A stretch of DNA of 38,356 nt from Phoronis australis (lineage: Eukaryota; Phoronida; Phoronidae): NCBI GenBank assembly GCA_002633005.1, contig NMRA01000169.1, positions 1 through 38,356 of the forward strand, read 5' to 3'. Positions 1-11,166 of the stretch are shown here, piece after piece. The notes under the pieces were generated by a model. That model worked only from the letters and a program-made list of their open reading frames with translations. It was not told the DNA's origin and searched no databases. Position numbers and translations under genes: made by a program. Each line of letters opens with the position of its first letter. Within the stretch, counting starts at the first letter, position 1.

Positions 1-176
1 GCCTCCACTGACCTCCACTGGCCTCAACTGGCGTCCACTGGCCTCCACCTGCCCCACTGGGGTTTATTGCCCTCCACTGGCCTCCAGTGTCCTCCACTGG
101 CCTCCACTGTCACCCACTGGCTTGCACTGGCCTCTACTGCCCTCCACTTGCCTCAACTGGCCTCCACTACCCTTAC
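1..176. repeat. decamer minisatellite (CCTCCACTGG)n
   Basis: The window opens inside a tandem array of a 10-bp unit close to CCTCCACTGG, with single-base variants and an interruption near 58-72. It probably extends beyond the left edge. No coding potential was seen. Confidence 0.95.
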
Positions 177-216
177 AAAAATAAACTTAAATTTTCATCG
201 AAAGAACTTTTTGGCT

Positions 217-378
217 AAAACTTAAGTATTTGGGAACAAGTTTTATGGAACGAACTTAAGTTTTCATAAATTAAGTTTTCCAAAAACTTAAGTTTTTCAA
301 AAACGTAAGTTTTCTGAAAACTTAAGTATTAAGAGCTTAAGTTCGTTCCAAAAAACCTGTTCCAAAGTACTTAATTTT
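217..378. repeat. AT-rich imperfect palindrome built on CTTAAG
   Basis: The arms at about 217-260 and 336-378 are inverted copies over some 43 bp, including a perfect 14-bp stretch (GGAACGAACTTAAG at 247-260 against its complement at 336-349). The 75-bp centre holds more AACTTAAGTTT-type palindromes, so several hairpins could form. A foldback or MITE remnant is possible, but no target-site duplication was identified. Confidence 0.8.
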
Positions 379-440
379 TGGTAAACTTTAGTTTCAGAAA
401 CTAGTTCAGCGTGTCATGCCTTGTGGTATTATATACAATG

Positions 441-1196
441 CATTGAGGATGATCAGAAGTTGAGGATGCCTGTGATTTATAACACGGGCCGAGGAATTTC
501 CCGATGACCCATAGGTTAACGAAATAATAAACATTAAGGTTGGACAACATGGCGGTTTTACTACTGAGTACCGGGAAATAGTGCGAGAAGAAATTTCAAG
601 ATAAAATACTAAGAGAACGGGGTAGAAAAATTCGCTGTGTATTTTTGAAAAGATAACTTTGCAAGGAATGGAAAGATACCAAAATCATATGTTTAAGTCA
701 ATGTTGTCATATTGTAAGCAGTTACCATATTAAAGTTGTCTAAATTTGCCATTTTCTGTGGCCTGAAATTTCAGGGTGCTGTTTGCTAAAAAAGGTCATT
801 TTCGAGGCTCTAAAATTTAAATAATTGGAAAAATGCCCAACTGATTTGGAAATTTAAAAAGTTGTATAAATGGCATGTCTAAAGCTCTCAGTTAACACTC
901 TTTTCAAGTGTTTGTGATGAAATTTGTATTTCGGTTTGTTCAACCACCTACAATGTAGCATACTGTAGTGTGTTGGGGACGATCAGAAGCTGAGGACACT
1001 TGTGGCTGGGGCTGGAGCAGGACACCGTAAATGCTACCAGGAGAAAGAAATGTTGCTCATGGTTTGTTGGACCCCTGTTTTGTGTACATTTATTGGATTT
1101 TGTGTTTGATATAGGCGAATCCTGAGTGTCATATCTTGTAGTACATTGTAGGCCCAATTTGCATTTGAGACGATCAGAGGCTGAGAACGTCTGTGG
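441..1196. repeat. three spaced copies of a GATCAGAAGCTGAGGA module
   Basis: Related modules of about 35 bp occur at 441-475, 971-1005 and 1161-1196, each with a core like GATCAGAAGCTGAGGAC followed by a TGTGG-like tail. Each is preceded by a similar CTTGTRGTA-like stretch. They lie in one orientation with unequal spacing. No function is evident. Confidence 0.7.
745..945 (+). repeat. dispersed repeat, copy 1 (partner at 27255-27475)
   Basis: About 200 bp aligns with 27255-27475 in the same orientation. Shared stretches include TGTGGCCTGAAATTT, GTGCTGTTTGCT, ATGGCATGTCT and GATGAAATTTGT. The copies differ by many substitutions and small indels, so they are old members of an interspersed family. 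No coding capacity was seen. Confidence 0.75.
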
Positions 1197-3562
1197 TATA
1201 AATCATGTTTTGTACTCTCTTACAGACAATGGTATGGCATGCAAAGTAAACAAATATGAAACTTACCAGAAATCTGAAGTTCAAAGGGAAAATCCTTCAC
1301 TATTCTGTTACACACGCTGGTTTCAAAGTGTAGAAAATCGCTAAACAACTCGAGTGTTCTTTAATGGAAATTTCAAATTGTCGGTTTTTTCATGAGGGTC
1401 ATCTGGTGGAAATTTTTGTTTAAAAAAATAGAGTTACACTGTAATACATCTGCTAGTAATTAAGTATTTTTTATGAAAATTGAAAATTTTTATTGTTACA
1501 CATCTGATGGTGATTTTTTAAAGAAAACTTAAACGTTTTAGCGTTAAAATAGTAAGCCTGCCCCTCATGTGGGCAAGCCTCTAACTGCCCTCTTGTGTTC
1601 AAGTCTGTGTTTACCGGCTTAAATGATATTGGGCCAATGTCGGCGACCTGGTAAGGGAAGGGTTCACTGGGTTAGTGTCGTTGGACGGTACTGGGCCATT
1701 AGTGTCCCAGAAACGTAAACCGGTATACGGTGAAGCGCTATCAAGCAACAGATATCCAGTACTGGGCCAATACTGTCATGTTTACTGGGGATAGAACCCA
1801 AGTTTATTTTAGGCACAACATAAACAATGGTCTGAACATACATGTAGCGCCGACATTAAGATCATGGGAGCATGAAAACGGAAGAATGTGATCCGTTTAT
1901 AGTGTCATCCAACATCCATCATCATTATGAATTTGTTGTCACTTTTGCAGTAAAAAATCGTTTCGAAGCTAGAGCCTTCATATCTAGCCAGCTACCTGTA
2001 TGAAGACTATTTTAAAAATACAGCAAGGTGCCACTGTGTGTTGAGCTCAAACAGACCTCGAAATTTCACACAGCCCAGATAGTTACGCTCGTCACCTCGT
2101 CGTGAAGCTTGTATCAACATGAGCTTAAGACCGGCGGGTGTGCATGCAAAATCTGGAACTCAATTGACATCCAACTTGCTAGTTAAGGCCGTTTAAGCAA
2201 AAAACATCCGACGTCATCTTCTTGCGTAATTCTCTGCCTTTTGTAACGAAAAACGTATGTTGTCGTTTTGAAATGAGTTCATTCGTGACAGGCGCCACTT
2301 TCGAGATCTCCCATTAGATGATGACAACATCTCAGCAAAATTTGTTCTACAATTCGGTTTACTGATATCAAAATTCCAGAAACATGTAATGAAGTGAAAC
2401 CAATTCTGATCATTTGTTGTGACGTTTACGCAACCTTGAGGGAGAACGTTTGATTGCCCAGTGAAGAATCTTGGAAAAAGTAACTGGCTAATAGGTGACG
2501 CAATATTTCATTGCGTCGAAAGTCGACGCAAAAGATCACACCATAACTTTAGCAGCAGAATAATTGTAGGAAACCAATTTTTCAACGCTGGTAAATAATT
2601 TAGATTACTCTAGGAAGATTTTATTCAGTCCGTATTTACCCACAACGGCGCAAATTTGTATATTTAATTTAGTAAAAAGCTTTGCACCAAGGCTAGAGCC
2701 TTCCAAGCCTTTTGGCGTAAGAACACAATACCTGTCGTTTCGCGTATACTGCAAGGGGTAAAACTTTCAAAATAACATTTTCTCGGTAACTTGGTACAGA
2801 TAGTCCTAAAGGAAGTAGTCTGTGTTTTCATGAAGAGCGTAAAAATGATTAACCCAGTGATTCAAAAAGAACACTCTCGCAAACGAAAATGCACACAATT
2901 TTCAGTTAAAAATCAACTTCTATAAGTTTATTGCATCGGTTCTAGTGAAGACCACGGAAAGTCAAAACTCTTAAGGGAGCGCAATTTCAAACCTTTGGCA
3001 TGAATCAGTGATATAAAAATGGACTGAGACCGACGTTTATTCATCAGCAACAGTTACACATACTGATTGAGTTTGTTAGCGTTTTGTGGCAATAGAAATC
3101 TACTTTGATAACAATTTTTACTCTGATGAGGTATGATGCAGTATGCATGCCTAATATGCAGTTCGGCAGTTGCAAAAAAATTTACTGGATTTAATGAATC
3201 GGTTTGTTATGAACAACTACAAAGGTATGATTACTAATTATACATTCCAAGCACACCTAATTAGAATAAAAACATACACATGCTTGATGATCCTGGGAGT
3301 ACATCTATTACAGGCATGAATGAAGATACATAGTTGTTAAGCCATAGAGGATAATAAGGCTTACATGTACATAATATCACAGTGAGCCATCTACACCAGG
3401 CATATACAAAGGATACAATATTTCAAAAGAAGCCACAACTACTCATTTTTCATACTATTCTTAAAGGAGAATGCCACCCGATTTAGTTTTTTGTCGTCTT
3501 AATTGATCTATATCCTCATCGCCTCGCATACGGTCGACTTTACCTTGCCAAGAGGTATCGCG
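1197..3562. other. no gene recognised
   Basis: This 2.4-kb stretch has only short, non-conserved ORFs. No splice-consistent exon, RNA gene or clear repeat was identified. Confidence 0.5.
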
Positions 3563-4048
3563 TTAACCTGTGAGGAAGGTGAGAAACGACGCTAGCGACG
3601 TCAGTGGTTCATATGCAGAGTGAATACCGCTACGCTGCGGTGCTTCGTTCTCGCTTGTCAAAACTACTAAGCAGCTGCGAGGAAAGCGGGCAAATCGTTT
3701 TTTTACTTCCTCGAGGGTTCCGAAATGCTTAGGAAGTGGCTCATGGTAGTGAAGAATGAAATGTACGCTGTAAATAGCAAGTATGTGGCCGTAAAACATC
3801 ACCGTGTCTGTGGCCTGCAGACGTCGACAGGGCCTGACTAATGCCAGCTCACCAAATAACTCCATACGTTCCGTTGCCTGAGCTTGTTCACGGCGCCTCT
3901 CTAGTATTTCTTCATTACTGTATTCCTGTTCGAATTGATAGCCTGTAAAACTTAACGATCCACCAGCGAAGTCGGGACTGATGAGCTCTTTAGATCGTCC
4001 TAAGTTGGGACTGCGACGGTTGCCATGTTGGCGTTTATTACTGAGCGT
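3563..4048 (-). CDS. hypothetical protein, possible first exon with start-codon frame problem
   Basis: The minus strand is open for 161 codons from 4048 to a TAA at 3563-3565. The first half reads like real protein, rich in charged residues with an acidic and basic helix-like stretch (EEILERRREQAQATERMELF). A TATATAA box lies at about 4087-4094 and a good-context ATG (AACATGG) at 4026-4024, but that ATG is one base out of frame with the coding stretch and meets a stop after eight codons. The first in-frame Met is at 3865. A good donor (TTTG|GTGAGC, about 3849) and a strong acceptor (CTTCCTCACAG, about 3571) are also present; splicing them keeps the frame and ends the protein almost at once after MELFG. 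It could be a frameshifted pseudogene, an assembly indel near 4022, or an internal exon. The family is not recognised. Confidence 0.45.
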   Translation of the reverse strand, partial: TLSNKRQHGNRRSPNLGRSKELISPDFAGGSLSFTGYQFEQEYSNEEILERRREQAQATERMELFGELALVRPCRRLQATDTVMFYGHILAIYSVHFILHYHEPLPKHFGTLEEVKKRFARFPRSCLVVLTSENEAPQRSGIHSAYEPLTSLASFLTFLTG

Positions 4049-4085
4049 TCAGTTTCAAAATGAATTATTCTCACCCTAACCAATA

Positions 4086-4095
4086 CTTATATAAA
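4086..4095 (-). promoter_or_regulatory. TATA box (TTTATATAAG) for the 3563-4048 gene
   Basis: TTTATATAAG on the minus strand lies about 60 bp upstream of the ATG at 4026. That spacing fits a start site near 4060 and a short 5' leader. Assignment rests on spacing only. Confidence 0.45.
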
Positions 4096-6429
4096 ACTGA
4101 AACAAAGTCTGTCTCATTAGATGTAATTTGTAATGCTTTTGGAGTGTTCGTGAGTGCAAATGATTTGAAAAGCCAGTAATGAATAAATCACTGCGTTACC
4201 GGCTTTAGCCTGGGGTGCAATAAAATTAATTGACGAGACATCGAGGCCGTGTGAGCTCATGCTAATTTAGTGTTTGCGGGCAGAAACTGCTGTGAAACAA
4301 CTCGATTGATTTCCATCCCACGGCCAGGTGTTAGGGGAATCTTTATTTACATTACATTACATTTGCATTTACATTACTCAAATAATGATTGTAAATGTAC
4401 TGCCCTGACGGTGCTGTGGCCAAAGCGGAACCTGATTTTTCGGCCCCCGACGAGTAAGTAGGTTTGCAGTTTCGTGGCTAATTCACCAACATAATCACGT
4501 GCACATTACTTTGGCTCACTAGTATAGTATTTTCTATACTGGAAGTTTAGTTTCCACTGACCTTTGGCTGGTTTATGTTCGTGATGTCTGATCAGTTTCC
4601 GAGCCACTGGCCGGGATAACGATCGAGTCAATCCGGGCGGCCGCGACTTGGCTGATCGGGCTCCGAGCCACTGGCCAGGATAAGAAACGTTTTGTGTTTA
4701 GAACTCAAAAAATCACAAGACTAAAAAACACAGATCTAGGTTCTGCTGTCTGTATTTCACGGAAAATACTTCGAAATTATCTCCGAACAGACCCTCAACT
4801 CCTGGTACGGACCTAGTTGGCCTGCCGAACTTTGTAAGCTACGGTGTGTCCAAACACCAATAAATCCGTAAGAGCGAAATAAAGCAACATGTTTTTATAA
4901 GAACTCGGTGTAATTTTAAGGGTTTTACATCGAAGCTGATGTGGAAAGTGGGTTGCCAAAATGACTGGTATACAAGTTGAAGTTCATGATCTAACAGCAT
5001 GCTCGTTGAACTCAATTTGGCAGCACAAATCCATAAGTTTGACATATAACCTTTTTGTGCATTTTAGTCACTGACAGTTCCAAGTTGACTTAATAGTCAA
5101 CATGGAAATGCTCTGTGTGATGTTCTATATTACAACACAACCAAAAGTGAAGCTGTTGTGGAACATGCTACTCAACAGCCTATGCAGCCATGGCTTGGAC
5201 ATTCGCACAAATTTTGGCTGGATTTTTTCCGACGTGGATTCATGTATCAATCAGACCACTCAAACAACACAAATCTCTCCCTGATGACCACAGCATTTGT
5301 ATTTTGTAAGCTCATTTTGTGAATTCAGAAAACATGGCTACCCATCCAAAAAGCATGGCTCCTGGTGTTGCATCCAGCTTTGTTACATTTAAACACTCCT
5401 CATGCACTCTTCCCTAAGTCGTGCACATGATTCTTAGTCACGTGAGTTTTTGAACTGATTATTTGTTGCAAAAGCTGTGTTTGATTTGTGTGAACGGGGA
5501 TCAGCTCACAATTAGGTGTGTTAGTGGTGTTTACGAGTGTTTGACAATTGTTGCTCTGGTAGCCTGCCAATGGACTAGGTAACATATACTATCTTATTGA
5601 GTTTTACATTTTCAGGTGTGCAAATGTAGGCAGCTAGTACCCAAACAATAGGAGAGTCATACAGCACAATGGGGTGGGCTCTGAAGTCAGCATAAAGGTC
5701 TGAAATAATGACTGAAAGCGTAAAGATGTTTTTTACTGATGCAATCAACAAAGGCATGAAAACTGGTCAAAAAAGCTATCCAATGAGGCGTTCTCAACAA
5801 ACGAGAACTGCAGGACACAAACATAGAACTGCTGTTTGAATATCTTGAGCAGTATCCATGTAGATCGTGATCATCATTGTTACTGTATTCTTGTTGTGCA
5901 CCTTATGGTGTGTCTATTGCTATGAAGTAATGTTGCTAGTGAGTTTGATTCCTTGATATTTTCTGTGAAATTACTTCTCACGCCAAGTGTCCCTTTAACG
6001 GTCATTTCCAGGTTATTTGTATACATTAATATACAGTACAAGCCAAACGTATCCTGGCAAAATAACTCGGAATTCCTTGCCATGATAGCTGGGGCAAAAG
6101 TAGAATTCGTGGTCAAAGTGGTCTTCCTTTGTGTCTGAAAATGAAGCGAAACAGGAAAGTTAGTATGGTGGCTAAGACATTCTGTAATTACATGTAGTTG
6201 TGGTAATAGTTATTACCAGTCATTTTTGCATTAACAGGACTAGCCATAAAGTCGTGCAAAGATTTACAGTGTCTGATTACTTTTGCCTTGTTCTGTGTGA
6301 CTGTTTGCAAGCATGCGTGTGTGGGCCCATTATGCTGTCATCCTGTTTTTTTTTGTCTGGCATCTGCTGCTGCATCTCCGAAGCCTTGGTAAATGTGAAA
6401 TTTTACAAATGTGATGACACGAGAGAGTT
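4096..6429. other. no gene recognised; small direct repeat inside
   Basis: No convincing exon was found. A direct repeat of about 35 bp sits at 4587-4620 and about 4650-4684, sharing CCGAGCCACTGGCC and GGATAA and enclosing a NotI-type GCGGCCGC. The other ORFs here are short and unlike known proteins. Confidence 0.5.
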
Positions 6430-7300
6430 TTGGGATGTATTTAACTACCACTGGGCCCCTAGTGGCAACTTTACTTCTTCATGTTAGTTTCTTTATCTAG
6501 CAAGATTCTTGACTGATTTTCATCAAATCTCGCAAATTAGTTTTAGTTATGGAGACAGCCACGTTTTCTAACTTCCTGGCGTTCCTATGTAATCTGTACA
6601 GAAACGTTGCCATTGAGATGAGCACGACTGACACTAATTGTTGATTGGACGATCTCCGTTGATGCCTTTTAATGGCAGTGCTGTAGGGGTAAAATTAAAG
6701 GTAAGTAGGCACCCAAAGACCACCGTATCACCTTCAGCACTGAACGTAACTTATGGTGCTTAGGCACTACGTTCAAATGCCAAAAGGTGGTTGGTTGCAC
6801 CTACCTGTGCCTACGCGCCACTACAGCACTGCTTAATAGCAATTTAGGTTTTTTATATATGCCCCTATATCTACCAAGATTCTTGATGTATTTAAAATGT
6901 TCTGTGCACTAAAGATTATTATTTCTGAAAGCAGCCTCTCTTTCCTTGAAATTGCTTAGAGGATAGCTCTGAAATTTTGCTCATGTGTTCCTATTGCGTT
7001 GATCGCGACTGACATGTTTTCTGATGGGTGAAATCACCGAGACGCCCGGATTGACAATTTGCTTGTATATCTGCGCCGCAATATTTACAATGTTGTGTTG
7101 ATGAATCTGGGTGCAATTTGATGTATGTGTTACATTATTGAGGAGAGTATGCCCGGAATAAATTTTAGGACATGTCTAAGTGCTGTGGGGTCCTCTTGCG
7201 GCTCTGTATCAACCAAGTATCTTGATGTATGGAATTTGGCAAGAATGTGACAGCGATTGTATGCTGCACCACCTAGAGGTTATTTATTTGATATATTACA
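6430..7300 (-). repeat. inverted, diverged relatives of the CACTAGG module array
   Basis: On the minus strand this stretch reads GCCACTAGGGG preceded by the same ATGAAAAT, GATCTT and AAACTAA landmarks as the modules at 18.9-19.6 kb. Further diverged copies begin near 6861 and 7189, each next to a CTACCAAGATTCTTGATG-like segment. This is the same repeat superfamily in opposite orientation, more decayed. Confidence 0.5.
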
Positions 7301-7662
7301 TATTATTAATATCCCTGGAAGCATACTGCCAGAGCAGTTTCCGTTTTTTTCTGTTTTCGTATGGTGTTGACAAAAATGCAGTGTGGTGTAGGCTATGGTT
7401 TCATTTTTACTTCTTTTGATCAAAGATCTCGATATCCAAGACTTAAAGTTCACAACCAGCTTTAACACCCACACTTGTATAATACACATATGCACTATAA
7501 TCAATTTACAGGTGTGAAACTAAAGTGTCTTATCCATAGCTCGATGTCAACCATGACCAAAGGCTGCGTTGTGTAAATTTCCTGTGTAATAAATACTGCA
7601 CTGATGGGTTTTTCTATGTGTTGCAAGTCAGAGTTTCCATGAGTATTAGATAATAAAGCACT

Positions 7663-7720
7663 TTATTTTACGTAAGGTATCGGTGAACTTAAAAGTTCAC
7701 CGATACCTTACGTAAAATAA
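7663..7720. repeat. perfect 28-bp-arm hairpin
   Basis: Positions 7663-7690 and 7693-7720 are exact reverse complements separated by only AA. The outer end is TTATTTTACGTAAGG and the inner end GGTGAACTT. No mismatch was found, which suggests recent origin. No protein reading fits. Confidence 0.95.
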
Positions 7721-9671
7721 TTTGACATTTTCGTAGTCTGTCTGTATTTTAAATTCATAGCACCACTGCAATTGCTCCTTTTGAAATTCTGGATCTCTTC
7801 TAGTGGTTTACATCTGATGCCCAGATAAACCAATGACATTGCTAGCCCTATGTAGTATTTTTATGTACATTTCGAATTCATATTGTGTTAGGGATGTTCT
7901 ATTATCACGGTTGGAATCTTCTGGTCCGTTCTCACCTGAACCTGCAATGCTTCATCGAATCTACGTTTCAGTCCTTTACTTTGCCATCTCATCACCAAAA
8001 TGGAAGTCCCGGTGATAATTATGAATACTGGCTGAAACTGTTAAGTGGAGGTTGGCGAAAACACTCCTATAGAAATAACAATAGCCAATATATGTTTTCC
8101 GTGCATTGGATAGTTAGCCAAAAATGTAGGATTTCTCAAAGTTACACGCTTGTGTGCACTCTAATAAAATATTTACTTGGCACTGCGTAATGAGTACAAC
8201 TTGTTCAACAGAAGGGTCATTTTTCCGACTCGGAAAACCGGTACGACATCTGATGAGCAGCAGAAAAAATACTACCCGGAAGATTTTCACCTTTACAGGA
8301 TCAGTGCTCCCCGTGGGTCTTCGGTACTTAAAAGGTATGATTAGCAATAACCATTCAACAAGTATGACTTTTGGATTGCCTCGTGTTAATATACGTTCCT
8401 ATTTATTCGGAACCACTTTACGTTACTGGACGTCACGCAGACATTACAGGACCGACAATTGCCATCCTTTTGAGAGCGTAGTTTCAGATTTAATTGTAAA
8501 GTTTTGAGCACTAGCCGCTAGAATTTTAATGTAATACAGATTTCAAGCTTTGAATAATCTTAACGATCTTGTTGACATCGTTTTTTGTTACTTATAAATC
8601 TTTAGAACTCTGTTGGTTTGTTACTGAGAGTGTGACAGAAATGGCAAACAGGACGACCGATATTAGCAAAGTGGGCGGTTTCAATCAGAGAATGCAGGAC
8701 ACACAGGTCGCTGTCCACGAATGTTTTAATAGATATGTACTCTACAAAGGCTCAGCTTTCACATGTAGTATGTTACTTTTCTTGTTGTTTTGTCGCGGTA
8801 AAAGAAATAACGATCGATTAAAGGGCATTTCCACCAGTTATACAGCTTGACTCAGGTGGGTTGAATAAGTAACAAAAATAGCTAATTTGCGAATATGTTT
8901 CAACTATGAACTTAACATTTTCATGTAGACAGAAGTTGGGTTTATTCAGTATGTCATTCTTAGTTTCTGTTAATTTGTCGTTTTTGCACAGTGACGCAAC
9001 AAAAATACTAAAATTTGATAGTTTCCGAAGCCGTAAACTAGCCAAAGATTTCGAGCGGGCAGTTTTCTGTGAAGAAGTTAGATATTTCAAATAAAATTAT
9101 TTTAGAGGTTGAACATTCCACCTAAGAGTAAAACTAAGCTATATTTCAAAAAAATCCGTGACATGTCATGTTCTCGCATCTGCCTGACTTTCTCATGCAG
9201 TGATTCTTAAAGCCTTTCTATCTTCCAGTGACATATGCTCTGTACAGCCCCGTAGCCAGCATTGCATGAGGTGGTTCGAATTTCTAGAACGGTGGACCTG
9301 TGATATTTTGCAAGCGTCGACACTGCAGAGGTTTCAGAAAGGCTCTTGACGCAGCTTAATTAGGGGGGATCTTTATACGCAACGATGATTCTCAGCTATG
9401 TTCCTTAGACGAGACGAAATTCGTTTAATACTAGAAAAGAGGGTTGTTCGCAAAGAACAGGACTCAAATTCGAACGTAATGTGGTGCAAAAAGAGAATAT
9501 TCTCGCGTTACCTAATGCCAAACTTTCAAATCATGCGTGCTTGCATGTGAGTTATTACACCTCTTTAAATACACGGACGGAAATATTTAGTAGGAGAATG
9601 ACTTGACGAAATTTTTTATCTGGCTGTGGTTTTGCGTGTTACTTAAGTTGCTCAAATCGCTGGAAATCCCC
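7721..9671. other. no gene recognised
   Basis: Several overlapping ORFs of 60-117 codons occur on the plus strand (for example 8154-8507), but none shows a known motif, a splice-consistent neighbour or a promoter. They look like chance ORFs. Confidence 0.45.
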
Positions 9672-9765
9672 ACTATTCGGAAGGTTCACTCGTATAAAGG
9701 TTCACTATTCCAAAGGTTTACTACTTCGAAGGTTCACTACTCAGAGCGTTCATTACTCCGAAGAT
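9672..9765 (+). repeat. short tandem AAGGTTCACTACTCCG-like repeat
   Basis: Five to six degenerate units of about 16-18 bp, with a core like AAGGTTCACTACTTCG, run in tandem. Inverted units of the same family occur at 34783-34860. Confidence 0.8.
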
Positions 9766-9984
9766 GTCTAAAATGTCGGACTTATGTGTATTTCTTATAA
9801 TTTTACACTTAATAATAAATTATACATCAATTATTGGATGCACTGAGTGGTGAACCTATACCAACTAAAACAACGCCCGGATTTCATGCGTGCATGTCTT
9901 ACGAATACAAAACCAGAGCAACGCAGAACGTTGAAATGCGACCACGAATGCCCCTGTAACGGTGTTTTTCTAGGCTTGTTTATT

Positions 9985-10611
9985 TGTTTATAGCCACTAG
10001 ATGGAGCAAAAATATCAAATCCATCTGAAAACGGGATTATGCCATCGCTTCTTTAATAGAAAACAATTTACCAAATTTCATAAATATCAGTCAAGGAACT
10101 TCAGAGAAACGAAGAAAAACGGAAAAATGAAATTGCCACTATGGGACACAACGTTTATTGGATCAGCCTGAAAGACGTCATCTGTTGTTAGCTTCATAAA
10201 AATACAATTACTAAATCTAATAAAGATCATGCAGTGTGTTAAGGAGATGTAGCTATGGGTGCAAAACAAAACAAAACTACCACTAGGAGGTGCCACAGTA
10301 GTCAAATTCGTTATAGCCAACCACCTCTTTACACTGAGAACATACACGCCAATTTTCAAAATCATCCTTAAAATGGTTTGGTTGATCGACGGGTGGACGC
10401 CAAAAAATAGACTCGAAAACAGGAAAAATGACCACAAAGTACCTCGATTCCATCCGAAAATAGGATAGCATTATATCACCAATGGATGCCAAAATCTCTG
10501 AAAATCTGTTTAGGATGTTTGAAGATACAGAGGTAAATGTAAAAAACTAAAATTTCCACTAGGGAGCACACTGGTTGTGAAATCCGTCCGAATGTCGTTG
10601 TCATTCGTTGT
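9985..10611 (+). repeat. CACTAGG module tandem array, left segment
   Basis: Modules carry a CCACTAGG-like core at about 9994, 10136, 10280, 10432 and 10556 (spacing 142, 144, 152 and 124 bp). The element between cores is shared with 18.9-19.7 kb, for example TTTGAAGATACAGAGGTAAA and GGTTTGGTTGAT. The array is cut at 10611 by the LTR retrotransposon. The core at 10556-10569 differs from the CTCF consensus at one position. Confidence 0.85.
10607..10611. other. target-site duplication GTTGT (left)
   Basis: GTTGT directly precedes the TG end of the left LTR and is repeated at 15274-15278 directly after the CA end of the right LTR. Five bp is the usual duplication for Ty3/gypsy insertion. Joining the flanks at one GTTGT gives a sequence parallel to the uninterrupted module at about 19158-19190. 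Confidence 0.9.
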
Positions 10612-10916
10612 TGTCACGTTTTTCCCCGTGTGTAGGTCTGCGCAGGTTGTTACAGACCGGTGCTAATTTCTTTCGGTGCGACGATTGACTGAAGACTGGC
10701 TCGAGCTAATCCTATATTAATGCCGACCGTACGTTTACAAGCCTACTCAACAAAACGTCCGACGTAATGTCTGTTTATGCTCCAGCCAATGCTGCGAAGC
10801 CTTGGCTTCTGATGAACTTCTGAGATACTTCAAGCAACTGTTACTCTCGTAACCTGCTGTCTCTATAGCTGGCTCTCTATTGACTATCGCTGTAACTGCT
10901 GATTCTCTTCACTGCA
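10612..10916 (-). repeat. 3' LTR remnant (R/U5 side only)
   Basis: It aligns with the start of the right LTR from TGTCACG to CACTGCA, with about 23 substitutions and two small indels by my count (about 92% identity). The U3 part, with TATA box and heat-shock elements, is missing. U3 in new copies is templated from the 3' LTR, so this asymmetry must have arisen after insertion. Confidence 0.9.
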
Positions 10917-10920
10917 GATA

Positions 10921-11166
10921 GGGTTCTTCGAACACATCAATCAATGCGATACCAATATCATGTTTACTCAAGAGGAATCTAGAGACAACTCTTTACCGTT
11001 CCTGGATTGTTTAGTGACTGTTACAGACAAGCGTATCAAGACCAAGGTTAATAGGAAGCCCACTCACACGGACTACTATCTTCCGTTTGACTCCAATCGC
11101 CCGTTGATTCACAAACTAGGCGTGATTAGAACGTTGGACCATCCCCAACACAGAGGAGGACATTGA
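10921..11166 (+). pseudogene. Penelope-like reverse transcriptase, C-terminal part
   Basis: The frame opens within the RT at FFEHINQCDTNIMFTQEE and continues through the family-typical SLPFLDCLVTV and RKPTHTDYYLPFDS block, then GVIRTL, where the thumb region begins. The catalytic palm, with its YxDD box, lies upstream and is absent. A frameshift near 11141 moves the reading into the next frame, where the protein continues into the endonuclease. In intact elements RT and endonuclease form one polypeptide that nicks target DNA and primes reverse transcription. This copy is inactive. Confidence 0.85.

Noticed and set aside
8250-8267. Hammerhead-like core CTGATGAG followed by GAAA (also at about 31727)
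   Set aside because: The bases between CTGATGA and GAAA cannot form stem II, and flanks do not pair as stems I and III. They are not near the Penelope fragment, where hammerheads would be expected.
8154-8507. 117-codon plus-strand ORF
   Set aside because: No domain, promoter, splice partner or biased composition; two further ORFs overlap it, as expected by chance.
10087-10492. Overlapping ORFs on both strands of 69-116 codons
   Set aside because: They are also inside the module array and are not shared in frame between modules.
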